Source of the DNA: Solen grandis
Lineage: Eukaryota > Mollusca > Bivalvia > Adapedonta > Solenidae
Assembly: GCA_021229015.1 (NCBI GenBank)
Contig: CM037782.1
Coordinates: 42,685,224 to 42,749,223 of the forward strand
Length of the DNA: 64,000 bases
Direction: 5' to 3'
The position numbers were made by a program, and so were the translations under genes. Shown piece by piece: positions 47,467 through 57,913 of this stretch (position 1 is its first letter; every line of letters starts with the position of its first letter). The notes beneath the pieces are model-generated. The model saw only the letters and a program-made list of their open reading frames with translations. It did no database searches and was not told where the DNA came from.

Positions 47467-48465
47467 AACAAGAGCTGTCAGAGGACAGCACGCTCAACTA
47501 TTCAAAATGCTTGTTGGTAAATCAAATGAAATATATTTCATTTTCTTGCCCTTCACATACCCTGTACATAATAATAGTCAAAAATGATATACCTTGATAG
47601 TCTGATACCCCTTAATATTTTTATGAAGTCTAAAATCAATCCCATGCCTAGTTACTGAGACATAAGCCCAATAATACTGTGCATGCAAAACTTTAACCAA
47701 AAATTCAAGTTAGAGAAGGGCCATAATTTGCATAAAATTCAGTCCAAAAGTTATCCTCCTTGGTTTTCTGATACCGATAAAGACACTCCTTAACTTTCTA
47801 GTCAATTCCACAAGCAATTCTGAGATATAAGCTGGACAGTAGCTTGAATGCAAAAATTTAACCAAAATTCTAAGTTAAAAGGGGGCCATAATTTGTAACA
47901 TCTTCCATCAAGAGTTATCTACCATGAAAGTATGATACCCCTAAACATATTAAAGATGCTTCAAATTAATCCCATGCCTGGACTCTGAGATATAAGCATG
48001 AAAGCACCTTGCATGCAAAACTTTAACCAAAATTTCTAAGTTAAAAAGAGGCCATAATTTGTAACATATTACATCAAGAGTTATCTACCTTGGTTGTCTG
48101 ATGCCCCTAAACATATTTGTAAACTTTCAAGTCAATACCATGAATAGTTATTGAGATACAAACTGGATAGTAGCTTGCACGCAAAACTTTAACCAAATTT
48201 TCTATTGCATGCAAAACATTAACCAAAGTTTCTAAGTTGAAAAGGGGCCATAATTCATATTAAATTCAGTCAAGAGTTATCTACCTTGGTTGTCTGATGC
48301 CCCTGAACATATTTATAAACTTTCAAGTCAATACCATAAATGGTTTTTGAGATATAAGGTTGATAGTAACTTGCATGCAAAACTTTAACCAAAAGCTGCA
48401 ACGCCAACGCCGACGCAAGGGCGACTACAATAGCTCTCATATTCTTCGAATAGTCAAGCTAAAAA
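47467..48465 (+). mobile_element. AACAAGAG-superfamily element, family C copy 1
   Basis: Start AACAAGAGCTGTCAGAGGAC (hairpin GCTGTC AGAG GACAGC) then GCTCAACTATTC. Tandem units of about 170 bp carry GCATGCAAAACTTTAACCAA, GGGGCCATAATTTG and AAGAGTTATCTACCTTGG. Then GCCAACGCCGACGCAAGGGC, ACAATAGCT (48427-48435), GAATAGTCAAGC and TAAAAA. The subterminal repeats match in inverted form at 10 of 12 positions. Confidence 0.87.
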
Positions 48466-48663
48466 GTCTTTATCTTAGAAAATATGAAAAGTCTGTGCAA
48501 AACAGAATGTTTAATTATGGCTAAATATTGTCTATACCAAGGTGCATGTATGTCAGGAAAAACAGAATTACAAAAGGGTTTTTATAAATGTTGACATTCA
48601 AATAGTTATATATAAGGGTTGTAAACCTATCATGACAAGTAACTGGTGTTGTATGCAACACAT

Positions 48664-49576
48664 AAAGTCCCCTACCGGCTCCACCTTGACTCAATATGGT
48701 AATCAATCCCATTTTTTGCCATATTTTCACTATTTCCGTTACCATAGCAACCACAATTTTAGTCGAAGAACAAAAAAAAAATGACATGCATAATCTACAC
48801 ATTGCCATCTAGTCATATACCAAGTTTCATCAAGTTTGCTTGCTTAGTTATCGCGGGATCCCATTTTTTGCCATATTTTCACTATTTCCGTTACCATAGC
48901 AACCACAATTTTAGTCGAAGAACAAAACTAAAATGACGTGCATAATCTACACATTGCCATCTAGTCATATAGCAAGTTTCATCAAGTTAGCTTGCTTAGT
49001 TATCGCGGGATCCCATTTTTTGCCATATTTTCACTATTCCGTTACCATAGCAACCACAATTTTAGTCGAAGAACAAAATAAAATGACGTGCATAATCTAA
49101 CATTGCCATCTAGTCATATACCAAGTTTCATCAAGTTATCTTGCTTAGTTATCGCGGGATCCCATTTTTTGCCATATTTTCACTATTTCCGTTACCATAG
49201 CAACCACAATTTTAGTCGAAGAACAAAAATAAAATGATGTACATAATCTACACATTGCCATCTAGTCATATAGCAAGTTTCATCAAGTTAGCTTGCTTAG
49301 TTATCGCGGGATCCCATTTTTGCCATATTTTCACTATTGCCGTTACCATAGCAACCACAATTTTAGTCGAAGAACAAAAATAAAATGACGTGCATAATCT
49401 ACACATTGCCATCTAGTCATATACCAAGTTTCATCAAGTTAGCTTGCTTAGTTATTAAGTTATCGCGGGATCCAGATTTGAGCGGACGGACGGACAGACG
49501 GACGGACAGACGGACGGACAGACGGAGGGCAAACCTATAGTCCCCTCCGGTGTGAACACCGGTAGGGGACTAAAAA
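48664..49576 (+). mobile_element. Family E element: AGTCCCCTACCGG ends, five 152-bp units
   Basis: Inverted ends AGTCCCCTACCGG (48667-48679) and CCGGTAGGGGACT are exact over 13 bp, and the right end adds a hairpin CCGGTGTGAACACCGG and TAAAAA. About five tandem units of roughly 150 bp (TCGCGGGATC at 48851, 49003, 49152, 49304, 49463) contain TTCCGTTACCATAGCAACCA, CAATTTTAGTCGAAGAACAA and AATCTACACATTGCCATCTA. A microsatellite (GGACGGACAGAC)n follows at about 49485-49526. It shares the tandem-microsatellite-inverted-end-CTAAAAA plan but lacks AACAAGAG. Confidence 0.88.
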
Positions 49577-50550
49577 TCAACTTTTATAATAAAGCTTACA
49601 TATGGATGACACAATAAATGCAAAAGAATCTCTAATCTCATTGGGTTTGCTATATTCTCTATCTAGAGATGTGATGTTTTGGAGTAAACTGTCACTGCCA
49701 CAGTGTGTGAGTCATATAGTGACATCCAGTGATAATGCATGGAAGACAACCCAAGGTCTAGAATCCTGTAGAGTCAAATCACTTGGACTCTCTGGAAGGA
49801 TATCAGTTGTAGTGACATGATACCCAGGACTACAGAAAGATTAAGCAATGTCTGGTATATCATGTATTTCACACACAAACATTATCCTCTACCAATTGAA
49901 AGCTTTAATAGAAATAACCTTTGCATAGTATGAAACCAATTTTCTATAAATTTTTTTTTAAACCTCCAGACAAAAATCTCAAGACAAGTTTTGGTAGGTT
50001 TGGCAGTGTCTTCCAGTCTGATCTGGTTTTCCAGAGGTTGAACCTGGTGCAGTCTTATAAGGCAAGAGTGCAGCTCTCAATATTACTGTTCCTGAAGCAA
50101 CCTTATAAAGTTCTCTCAAATTTACTTATGTAATCTCTTAATTTCACCATCTTGATATTCAAATATATACTTCTGTATAAACACATCACAAAATACAATG
50201 TTCAAAAAGTCTGTCGGCATATGTCAGTATGGTGTGATGAAAATATCTAGGATATTGGATTTAGCTTTTAACAGATATATCAAGTATATATGTAGAAAGA
50301 CATATATTAAATGACAGCTTGCATATTCTGCTTCCCTGTGTATATCTCTTACAACTTCTAAATGATCCACTTGGAATTCAACAGAGAAATTATTGGATCT
50401 GTAAAGACTGCTTGAGTGGACTTATCCATAATTACTGCATGCATCAAAGATTAAGAAGGACAGAAGTGGAAAAGTCCCAAAATTTAAACAAGATGTCCAT
50501 GAAAGTCATAACAATTCATTTGAAAAGATTTCAGCCAAAACATTGTGTGA
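49577..50550. other. Non-coding sequence, nothing recognised
   Basis: No exon with domain similarity on either strand. Short plus-strand frames (49602-49820, 49921-50133, 50319-50573) have no recognised motif and no supporting splice pattern. Confidence 0.5.
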
Positions 50551-51085
50551 AAAAAAAAAAAAAAAAAAAATGATGGCCCTTTATTGCTCACCTGAGAACC
50601 ACTGTTCAAAAGGAGCAAATTTGGTAGCCATAGAACATCTGTGCCAAAAGATTTTAAAATCTGGCAGTAGTTTTGGAGCAGAAGTCTTTTAAAGTTTTCA
50701 CTATATAAAGGCAAATTAGCCCCACCCCTGGCGACCATGTTTTTTTACAGATTAGAATAATATTAGCAATCATGGTAGATAGTTACCCAAGAACATCTGT
50801 ACCAAAACATTTTGAAATCTGGCCAGTAGTTTTGAAGATGATTTTTAAAATTTTCATATTGTTTTCTTTCCGTTGACATGGCAACCAGAGTTTTACATGG
50901 ATCAAGTTTATTTTAGCAACTTTAGTGAAGGTTCACCCAAGGAACATCCCTGCCAAGTTTAATTAAATTCTGTTTAGCGGTTTCAGAGGAGATGTCGTTT
51001 AAGGCAAATTGTTGTCGACACATGACGGACACAGGGTGATCACAAAAGCTCACCATGAGCACGTTGTGCTCAGGTGAGTTAAAAA
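50551..51085 (+). mobile_element. AACAAGAG-superfamily element, family A copy 6
   Basis: The usual start is replaced by a poly-A run, leaving TGATGGCCCTTTATTGCTCA then CCTGAG. Units carry GGCAAATTAGCCCCACCCCT, CCGTTGACATGGCAACCAGA and CGGTTTCAGAGGAGATGTCG. End GAGCACGTTGTGCTCAGGTG then AGTTAAAAA. The poly-A may be a collapse of the AACAAGAG start or an assembly error. Confidence 0.8.
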
Positions 51086-53290
51086 CAAAAACTATGAAAT
51101 TCAATGAAATTCCTTTATAACTCATTAGCTGTGAACTAAAAATGTCATTTGGTTAATCTTGTCAATGTTCAGTAACTCTGCAATGGCCAAAAAAAACACA
51201 ACCAGCAAAGTACAGCCTGTCTCATAGGATTATAATTTTAAACAAGCTACGTTCGAATGAATGCCATGCCCCCACAGGGAGGCCTTAGATCTTGGGGGTC
51301 AAGGTCATTTGAAGGTCAGGTTCACCTGGTGGGTAGAGCTCATCATGGTGCATGCAACTTTGAAGTTTGGAGTCTGTAGGTGGAAGGACTTCCATGTTAT
51401 GGTCAAGGTTAAAATTTTGTGGCAAACAAACAGACAGACCAAAAACAATATGCCCGATCAATCGATGTGGAGGCAAAAGAAGGGAAAATGCCCTTTTCTT
51501 TCCGGGTGTGTTTGTGGTTTATCTTTAGTGATCTTACACATAAACATGAAAACAAGTTCTAATGTCTAACATAAATCACAACATATGGCAGACATGGCCA
51601 TGGTGCCTTTGTGGCAAGAAACCTATCTGCTTAATCTTACTCTCTCCCTGTTCCAAATAAAACAGCTACAAACCAATAAATATCTTCAAAGTTTCTTCCA
51701 ATGTGATTCATCCACCACTCATATAGGCATGCTAAGAAAAGCATAAAGGCATTCATAGAATAATTAATTCATGCCAGACCATTTCTCAAGCCATGCAGAC
51801 ATCCTACACAGGAATAAACTCCATCCATCATATTCTCACAACTACTCGAGTTACGCCTTTGCAATCATACAATTAGTCAGTTATTCTTGTATCTTATATG
51901 TAAATAAGCCATAAGACTTGGACAAACTATCCACGAAAGTCAACAGAAACCTCTACAAGACCAGCACTGTATCAGGACTATGACTCCCATGGTAACAGAA
52001 GTAACTAATGAAACCAGCTCAAACATCTATATTTCCCTGTGAAAAAAAAAATGGTTAAGCTATTAAATCTATTAATGATGAAGATTACATTAAATAAACA
52101 CTGCTTTCACTTATATAACAATTATTAAAAAAGATGAGAGAATATTGCCATTAATTTGTGGACTATTACTTCCAATTAATCATTGTTGACTTCTGAATCC
52201 ATCAGCATCTGCATTTTCTGGTGTCCAGTATCTTTAACGCTGACCGGTGAACTAATTGCTCTTCTTCTATTATTATATGCACTTAGAACTGATTCTCTGG
52301 TATCCTTAGCCAATTATGTATATTGTATGACACGGTAAGTGATATGACCTCAGTGGCGTTTGAAAGCGAATTATCACCACCTGATGATTATACATGTTAA
52401 TGATCAGTAACAATGCAGGTTTGTAGATATAATCAACCAGTCAAAGTAATCAGCAGTATAAACAGCAACATTTACCAAACATCTGATGTTGAATTTTAAA
52501 GATGAACAGAAACAAATTAGGTTAATATTGAATTATGGTTAATGGTTAACATGTCTTGCTTTTATATAATATTATATTATTAAACACTTTATGTCCAAAT
52601 ATGAATGAATATTATCAATTCTTTTTAAAATTTATAGAACAGAAACTGAAATTTGTACTTAATATATCTCAAGAATAGGCAATAACTCAGCCAACATTTA
52701 GTGGATAGTAACCAAAATTAACTTTGTTCTTTGATATCAAATACTTACACCTTAAATATGAATCATGTTCATTAAGGGTCCTTAAGTTACTGATAGGAAA
52801 CAAGAATTTGACATCAGACTTTGCCAACAAAGGACCATAACTCTAGTAATACGTATCTAATCATATTGCTTTTTATTAGTGGAGATATAGAATTAACAAA
52901 ACATCTTCTAAGCAGACCAGTAGAATGTGGCCCCACAAATTGCTTGATATTGACTTTATACTATATTGCATACATATTCAAAGTCTTGGACTTCACCATG
53001 CACAACGTGTGCAGTGCTGCCACACTTGCAGAGAAAGGTGAGAATCCAGGACACTAGAGAGATTCCACACCTGATACTTCTCTCCAATCCTTCCCACACT
53101 AGAACAACTTCCTAACAGGATTAACTGGAGATCCCCCTTATCTTGTCTTTAGGAAAACCTTGTAGAAGATTACTCCCCAGATAAGCCTTCACACAGCATT
53201 AGGCTTTTTGCTGGATATTTACAGAATAAGCTTTTACATGGCCCCACACATGTAGTCATTTCATCACTTATTCAACAAAAGTATCAACAA
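51086..53290. other. Non-coding sequence, nothing recognised
   Basis: AT-rich. 51250-51470 has mildly higher GC and GGTCAAGGTCA-like text as in degenerate repeats, ending CAAACAGACAGACC. It may be the 3' part of another element whose ends I cannot place. Confidence 0.45.
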
Positions 53291-54277
53291 AACAAGAGGG
53301 CCATAGAGGCCCTGAATCACTCACCTAAGTATAGGATTACTCAAACAACATCTGTAGTAAAAATTTTTGAAATCTGGCCAGCAGTTCTGAAAGAGATGAT
53401 TTTTAAAGTTTTCATTTTTTTTTTTACATTGCCATGGCAACCAGAGTTCTACATGGATCAAGTTTATTTTAGCAACTTATGTGAAGGTTCACTCAAGGAT
53501 CATCCCAGCTAAGTTTAATCAAATTCTATCCAGCTGTTTCAAAGAAGTTGTCATTTAAATTTTTCACTATATACATTTAAGGCAAATTAGCCCCGCCCCT
53601 GGTGGCCATGTTTTTTTACAGATCAGAATAACTTTAGCAATCTTGATAGAGAGTTACCAAAAGGAACATCTGTACTAAAACATTTTGAAATCTGGTCTGT
53701 AGTTTTGAAGGAAGTGATTTTTAAAGTTTTCATATTTTTTTCTTTCCATTGCCATGGCAACCAGATTTCTACTTGGATAAAGTTTATTTAAGCAACTTTT
53801 GTGAAAGTTCACCCAAGGATCATCCCTGCCAATTATAATCAAATTCTGTCCAGCGGTTTCAGAGGAGATGTCGTTTACAGTTTTAAATATATACATTTAA
53901 GGCAAATTAGCCCTGCCTTTGCGGCCATGTTTTTTCATGGATCGGAATAATTTAAGCAATCTTGGTAGAGGGTTACCCAAGGAACATCTGCATTAAAACA
54001 TTTTGAAATCTGGCCAGCAGTTTTGAAGGAGATTATTTTTAAGGTTTTCTTCTTTTTTTTCTTTCTGTGGCCATGGCAACCAGTTCTAAATGGATCAAGT
54101 TTATTTTAGCAACTTTTATGAAGGTTCACCCATTAGAATCATCCCTGCCAAGTTTCACAAAATCCTGTCCAGCGGTTTCATAGGGGATGTCATTTAAAGC
54201 AAATTGTTGACAACATCCAGCACAAGACAATGGACACCAGCTCACATTGAGTATATAGTGCTCAGGTGAGCTAAAAA
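53291..54277 (+). mobile_element. AACAAGAG-superfamily element, family A copy 7
   Basis: Start AACAAGAGGGCCATAGAGGC then ACTCACCTAAG. Three to four units of about 290 bp carry GCCATGGCAACCAGAGTTCT, AAGTTTATTTTAGCAACTT and TCTGTCCAGCGGTTTCAGAG. End GTGCTCAGGTGAGCTAAAAA. Confidence 0.84.
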
Positions 54278-54703
54278 AAAAATGATGTTAAAAAAAATTC
54301 TTTACTTTATATGTACATTATGCTTTTCTGCATAATAGAGACATCATATTAAATCAATATGTCCTTATTTTTCAGGTTCATATGCCTTAATGTCCCACTA
54401 TGAACTGAGTAAGACAGACATATTAATGGAAAAGAAATCAATGGTCCTGGAAATATATTTTGCCAGACTTTTACAGTATACATTCATAAACTTGAACATG
54501 CAGTAAAAAAGGAGAAAGCTGCAGAATAAATGGTCCCTAAAAGTATTAAACAATAAAAATGACTTCAGTAATGGGAATTACAATTCTTGACTTCCTGTCC
54601 AGAACCAGTTTCTTCTACCAGTAGTGTGAAAACTGGACTTTCTTATGGCTATCGGGTATCACTATTTCCACAAATACAGGAGAAAATAATTCTTAATTTA
54701 AGT

Positions 54704-55847
54704 TGTAGGGTCCTGCATACAAACAAGCAATGTCCTATGTAGGGTCCTGTCATACAAACAAGCAATGTCCCATGTAGGGTCCTGCTATACAAACAAGCAA
54801 TGTCCCATGTAGAGTCCTGTCAAACAAACAAGCAATGTCCAATGTAAGGTCCTGTCAGACAAACAAGCAATGTCCCATGTAGGGTCCTGTCATACAAACA
54901 AGCAATGTCGCATGTAGGATCCTGCCATACAAACAAGCAATGTCCCATGTAGGGTCCTGCCATACAAACAAGCAATGTCCCATGTAATGTCCTGCCATAC
55001 AATCAAGCAATGTCCCATGAAGGGTTCTGCCATACAAACAAGCAATGTCCCATGTAAGATCCTGCCATACAAACAAGCAATGTCCCATGTAGGGTCCTGC
55101 CATACAAACAAGCAATGTCCCATGTAGGGTCCTGCCATACAAACAAGCAATGTCCCATGTAGGGTCCTGTCATACAAACAAGCAATGTCCCATGTAGGGT
55201 CCTGTCATACAAACAAGCAATGTCCCATGTAGGGTCCTGTCATACAAACAAGCAATGTCCCATGTAGGGTCCTGTCATACAAACAAGCAATGTCCCATGT
55301 AGGGTCCTGTCATACAAACAAGCAATGTCCCATGCAGGGTCCTGTCATACAATCAAGCAATGTCCCATGTAGGGTCCTGCCATACAAACAAGCAATTCCC
55401 ATGTAGGGTCCTGCCATACAACCAAGCAATGTCCCATGTAGGGTCCTGTCATACAAACAAGCAATGTCCCATGTAGGGTCCTGTCATACAAACAAGCAAT
55501 GTCCCATGCAGGGTCCTGTCATACAAACAAGCAATGTCCCATGTAGGGTCCTGCCATACAAACAAGCAATTCCCATGTAGGGTCCTGCCATACAAACAAG
55601 CAATGTCCCATGTAGGGTCCTGTCATACAAACAAGCAATGTCCCATGTAGGGTCCTGTCATACAAACAAGCAATGTCCCATGTAGGATCCTGCCATAAAA
55701 ACAAGCAATGTCCCATGTAAGGTCCTGTCATACAAACAAGTAATGTCCAATGTAGGATCCTGCCATACAACAAGCAATTTCACATGTAGGATTCTGCCAT
55801 ACAACAAGCAATTTCACATGTAGGGTCCTGTCATACAAACAAGCAAT
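54704..55847. repeat. 35-bp minisatellite, about 33 copies
   Basis: Unit TGTCCCATGTAGGGTCCTGT + CATACAAACAAGCAA. Variants are CTGCCATAC for CTGTCATAC, some 34-bp units lacking one base (AATTCCCATG), and diverged units at both edges. Because 35 is not a multiple of three but 105 is, the minus strand stays open in each frame over long stretches, giving overlapping mock peptides with MGHCLFV and GTLLVC. Not coding. Confidence 0.97.
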
Positions 55848-55934
55848 TTTGCACATCATTTTTAATCTAAAGCAAATACTTTGAACTATTTCTTTAGAGT
55901 AACTTAATATAATATTCCTAATTGGTTCAGAAGG

Positions 55935-56135
55935 TAATGTAACCTGTCAGGACCAGGGGTGACAGACTAAATTTTCTAGCATCCTGAAAAGCATGTGCAC
56001 AAGGTATTCCTTTCAGATGTGCAGAAAAGCCTTTGGTAAGTTGCTGCCAGAGATCAAACCCATGACCTCCCACTTTCAAGGTGGACGCTACACCCACAAG
56101 GCCACCAGGACTGGTCCATAGCATTATGGCTACAC
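55935..56135 (-). mobile_element. tRNA-derived SINE-like element
   Basis: Minus strand: CCTGGTGGCCTTGTGGGTGT (A box-like), then GGAGGTCATGGGTTTGATCT (B box), then a body CTGGCAGCAACTTACCAAAG and AAGGAATACCTTGTGCACAT. The B box is good; the head differs from the other two SINE families in the window. Ends uncertain. Confidence 0.6.
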
Positions 56136-56640
56136 ACCAACCCACCTGTTGCATGTAGCCCTCTCTCCAGTTAGTTTACCTGCCACACTATTACTGGCAA
56201 TCTCAGGTTGGATAAGGTCCAGGTTTGTGTCATGATGCTTTATCTCACTTCCCCCAGCCTCTCAACAAAATGATAAGGGAGTTGTACTGCAGTTTACCAT
56301 GGATCTCTTGTCTGGATCCTCAACAGTGCATGTGAAATGAGTGTGGGCCTCAAACAGTGGCAGCAGCGACGCTCTTCAATTTTGCATGTTGACAACGGGG
56401 GCCATAATTGTGATTTCAAATTTGAACACCATAAGCTATAAAGAGCAACTGTTAAGAAAATACAAAAAAAAAAATCTTACATAGTGTAGGGGAAATGTAA
56501 TTGCTTTGAATACAAAGAATTTTAACAAAAGTTCTAGGTTAAAATGGGGCATAACTCCTAAAATATTGCTTTCAGAATAATGCCCCTTGTCTTACAACTG
56601 CGCCTTTTGTCATGATTATCAAAAATGAAATGAAAAGTGA
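56136..56640. other. Non-coding sequence; start of a degenerate repeat
   Basis: 56160-56345 is of ordinary composition without a convincing exon (a possible minus-strand exon ending at a GTAAAC donor near 56179 was considered and rejected). From about 56390, text such as GGGGGCCATAATTGTGATTT and GTTAAAATGGGGCATAACTC belongs to the family G repeat that ends at 57568. Confidence 0.45.
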
Positions 56641-57342
56641 CCCCTGGGGCAGGGCCAATTTTGACCCCAGGGCCATGGTTCGAACAAACTTGGTTGAGGT
56701 TTACTAGGTCATGTTACACACCAAATTTCTGACAAGAAGATTTTTCTAGATTTTCTTATATAAGTCTATATAAAATCAAGTGACCCCTGGGGTGGGGCCA
56801 ATTTCGACCCCAGGGTCATGATTTGAGCAAACTTGGTAATGGCACTTAAGACAATGCCACACACCAAATATCAAAATTCCAGGCCTTGTGGTTTCTGACA
56901 AGAAGATTTTTCTAATTTTTCTTAAATAAATCTATGTAAAATCAAGTGACCCCTGGGGCGTGGCCAATTTCGACCCCAGGGTAATGACTTGAACAAACTT
57001 GGTAATGGTCCTTAAGACAATGCCATACACCAAATATCTAAGCTCTAGGCCTTGTGGTTTCGGAGAAGAAGATTTTAAAAAATTTCACTTTAAAAATCTG
57101 TTTTTAGCTCCTGTGACCAAGATATGCAATGGACCAGAACCATTTGAACAACTTTGGTAGAGCTTCATGCAAGGAGCATCCCAGACAATTTTCATCAAAT
57201 TTTGCTAAGTGGTTTAGGAGGAGATGTTGTTTAAAGAAAATTGTTGACACCAGACGCACGGAGGCATGCATAAACGACGAATGCCGGAAAAAGGCCATCA
57301 CAATAGTTCACCATGAGCATGTTGTGCTTCGGTGAGGTAAAA
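56641..57342 (+). mobile_element. AACAAGAG-superfamily element, family A copy 8, 5' truncated
   Basis: Three units with GTGACCCCTGGGGC.GGGCCA, TTTGAACAAACTTGGTAATG and CACCAAATATC, then AGACGCACGGAGGCATGCAT, AAGGCCATCACAATAGTTCA and GAGCATGTTGTGCTTCGGTG + AGGTAAAAA. No AACAAGAG or GCTCACCTGAG at the left. It interrupts a family G repeat. Confidence 0.75.
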
Positions 57343-57568
57343 AGGGGCATAACTCTGAAAATATAGCTTAAAGAATCATTCCCCTTGTCTTACAACTGTG
57401 CCTTGTCATGAATATAAAGTATTCCATGTTTCATGTTGATACCTTTAGAATTGTTTGAGTAAAGAGCTACATTAAAGTTTCTGAACAACAAACGACAATG
57501 ACAACGACGACAATGACCCAGGCATCATAATAGCTTTACTTTTTCCTTAAAACAGACAAGCTAAAAAT
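57343..57568 (+). mobile_element. AACAAGAG-type element tail, family G
   Basis: Internal text GGGGCATAACTCTGAAAATA repeats that at about 56545, and is followed by ACAATGACAACGACGACAAT, ATAATAGCT (57527-57535) and GACAAGCTAAAAA. The same 3' plan as families A to C, with a different body. The start is not identified. Confidence 0.6.
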
Positions 57569-57703
57569 TATTTCCCTTCAGCCTAACAAAGAAATGAACA
57601 AACCCAATCCTTAACTATAGTTTTTCTTTATGAATATTTATTGGTAATATGAGCTCAACAGCTCCTTGTGTAACAAAATAAAAACTATGTAACAAATACC
57701 AGT

Positions 57704-57913
57704 GACCAGATCACAATTATCCCGGCAGGGTCATTCAGATTTTCATGTGAGGAAGCCTTCCAGCTGGCTTGCGGTAGGTCGGTGGTTCTACCCGGATGCC
57801 TCCATTCTTTCGGGGTCTTCCTCAACCTGTAATTAGCTGGATGACATTATATAACTGAAATACTGTCGCAGCGACGGTAAACTCAAATAGTCAAGTCAAG
57901 ACCAGATCACAAT
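57704..57913 (+). mobile_element. 5'-truncated SINE with 14-bp target duplication
   Basis: The repeat GACCAGATCACAAT flanks it at 57704-57717 and 57900-57913. The body 57718-57899 starts inside the B-box region (CCCGGCAGGGTCATTCAGAT) of the 17.8-kb SINE and ends ACTCAAATAGTCAAGTCAA like it. Truncation at the 5' side with an intact duplication is the signature of LINE-driven target-primed insertion. Confidence 0.92.

Noticed and set aside
56175..56260. Candidate upstream patj exon on the minus strand (frame containing HHDTNLDLIQPE before a GTAAAC donor)
   Set aside because: It would end in phase 1 while exon a starts in phase 0, the acceptor side lacks a pyrimidine tract, and there is no PDZ or L27 similarity.
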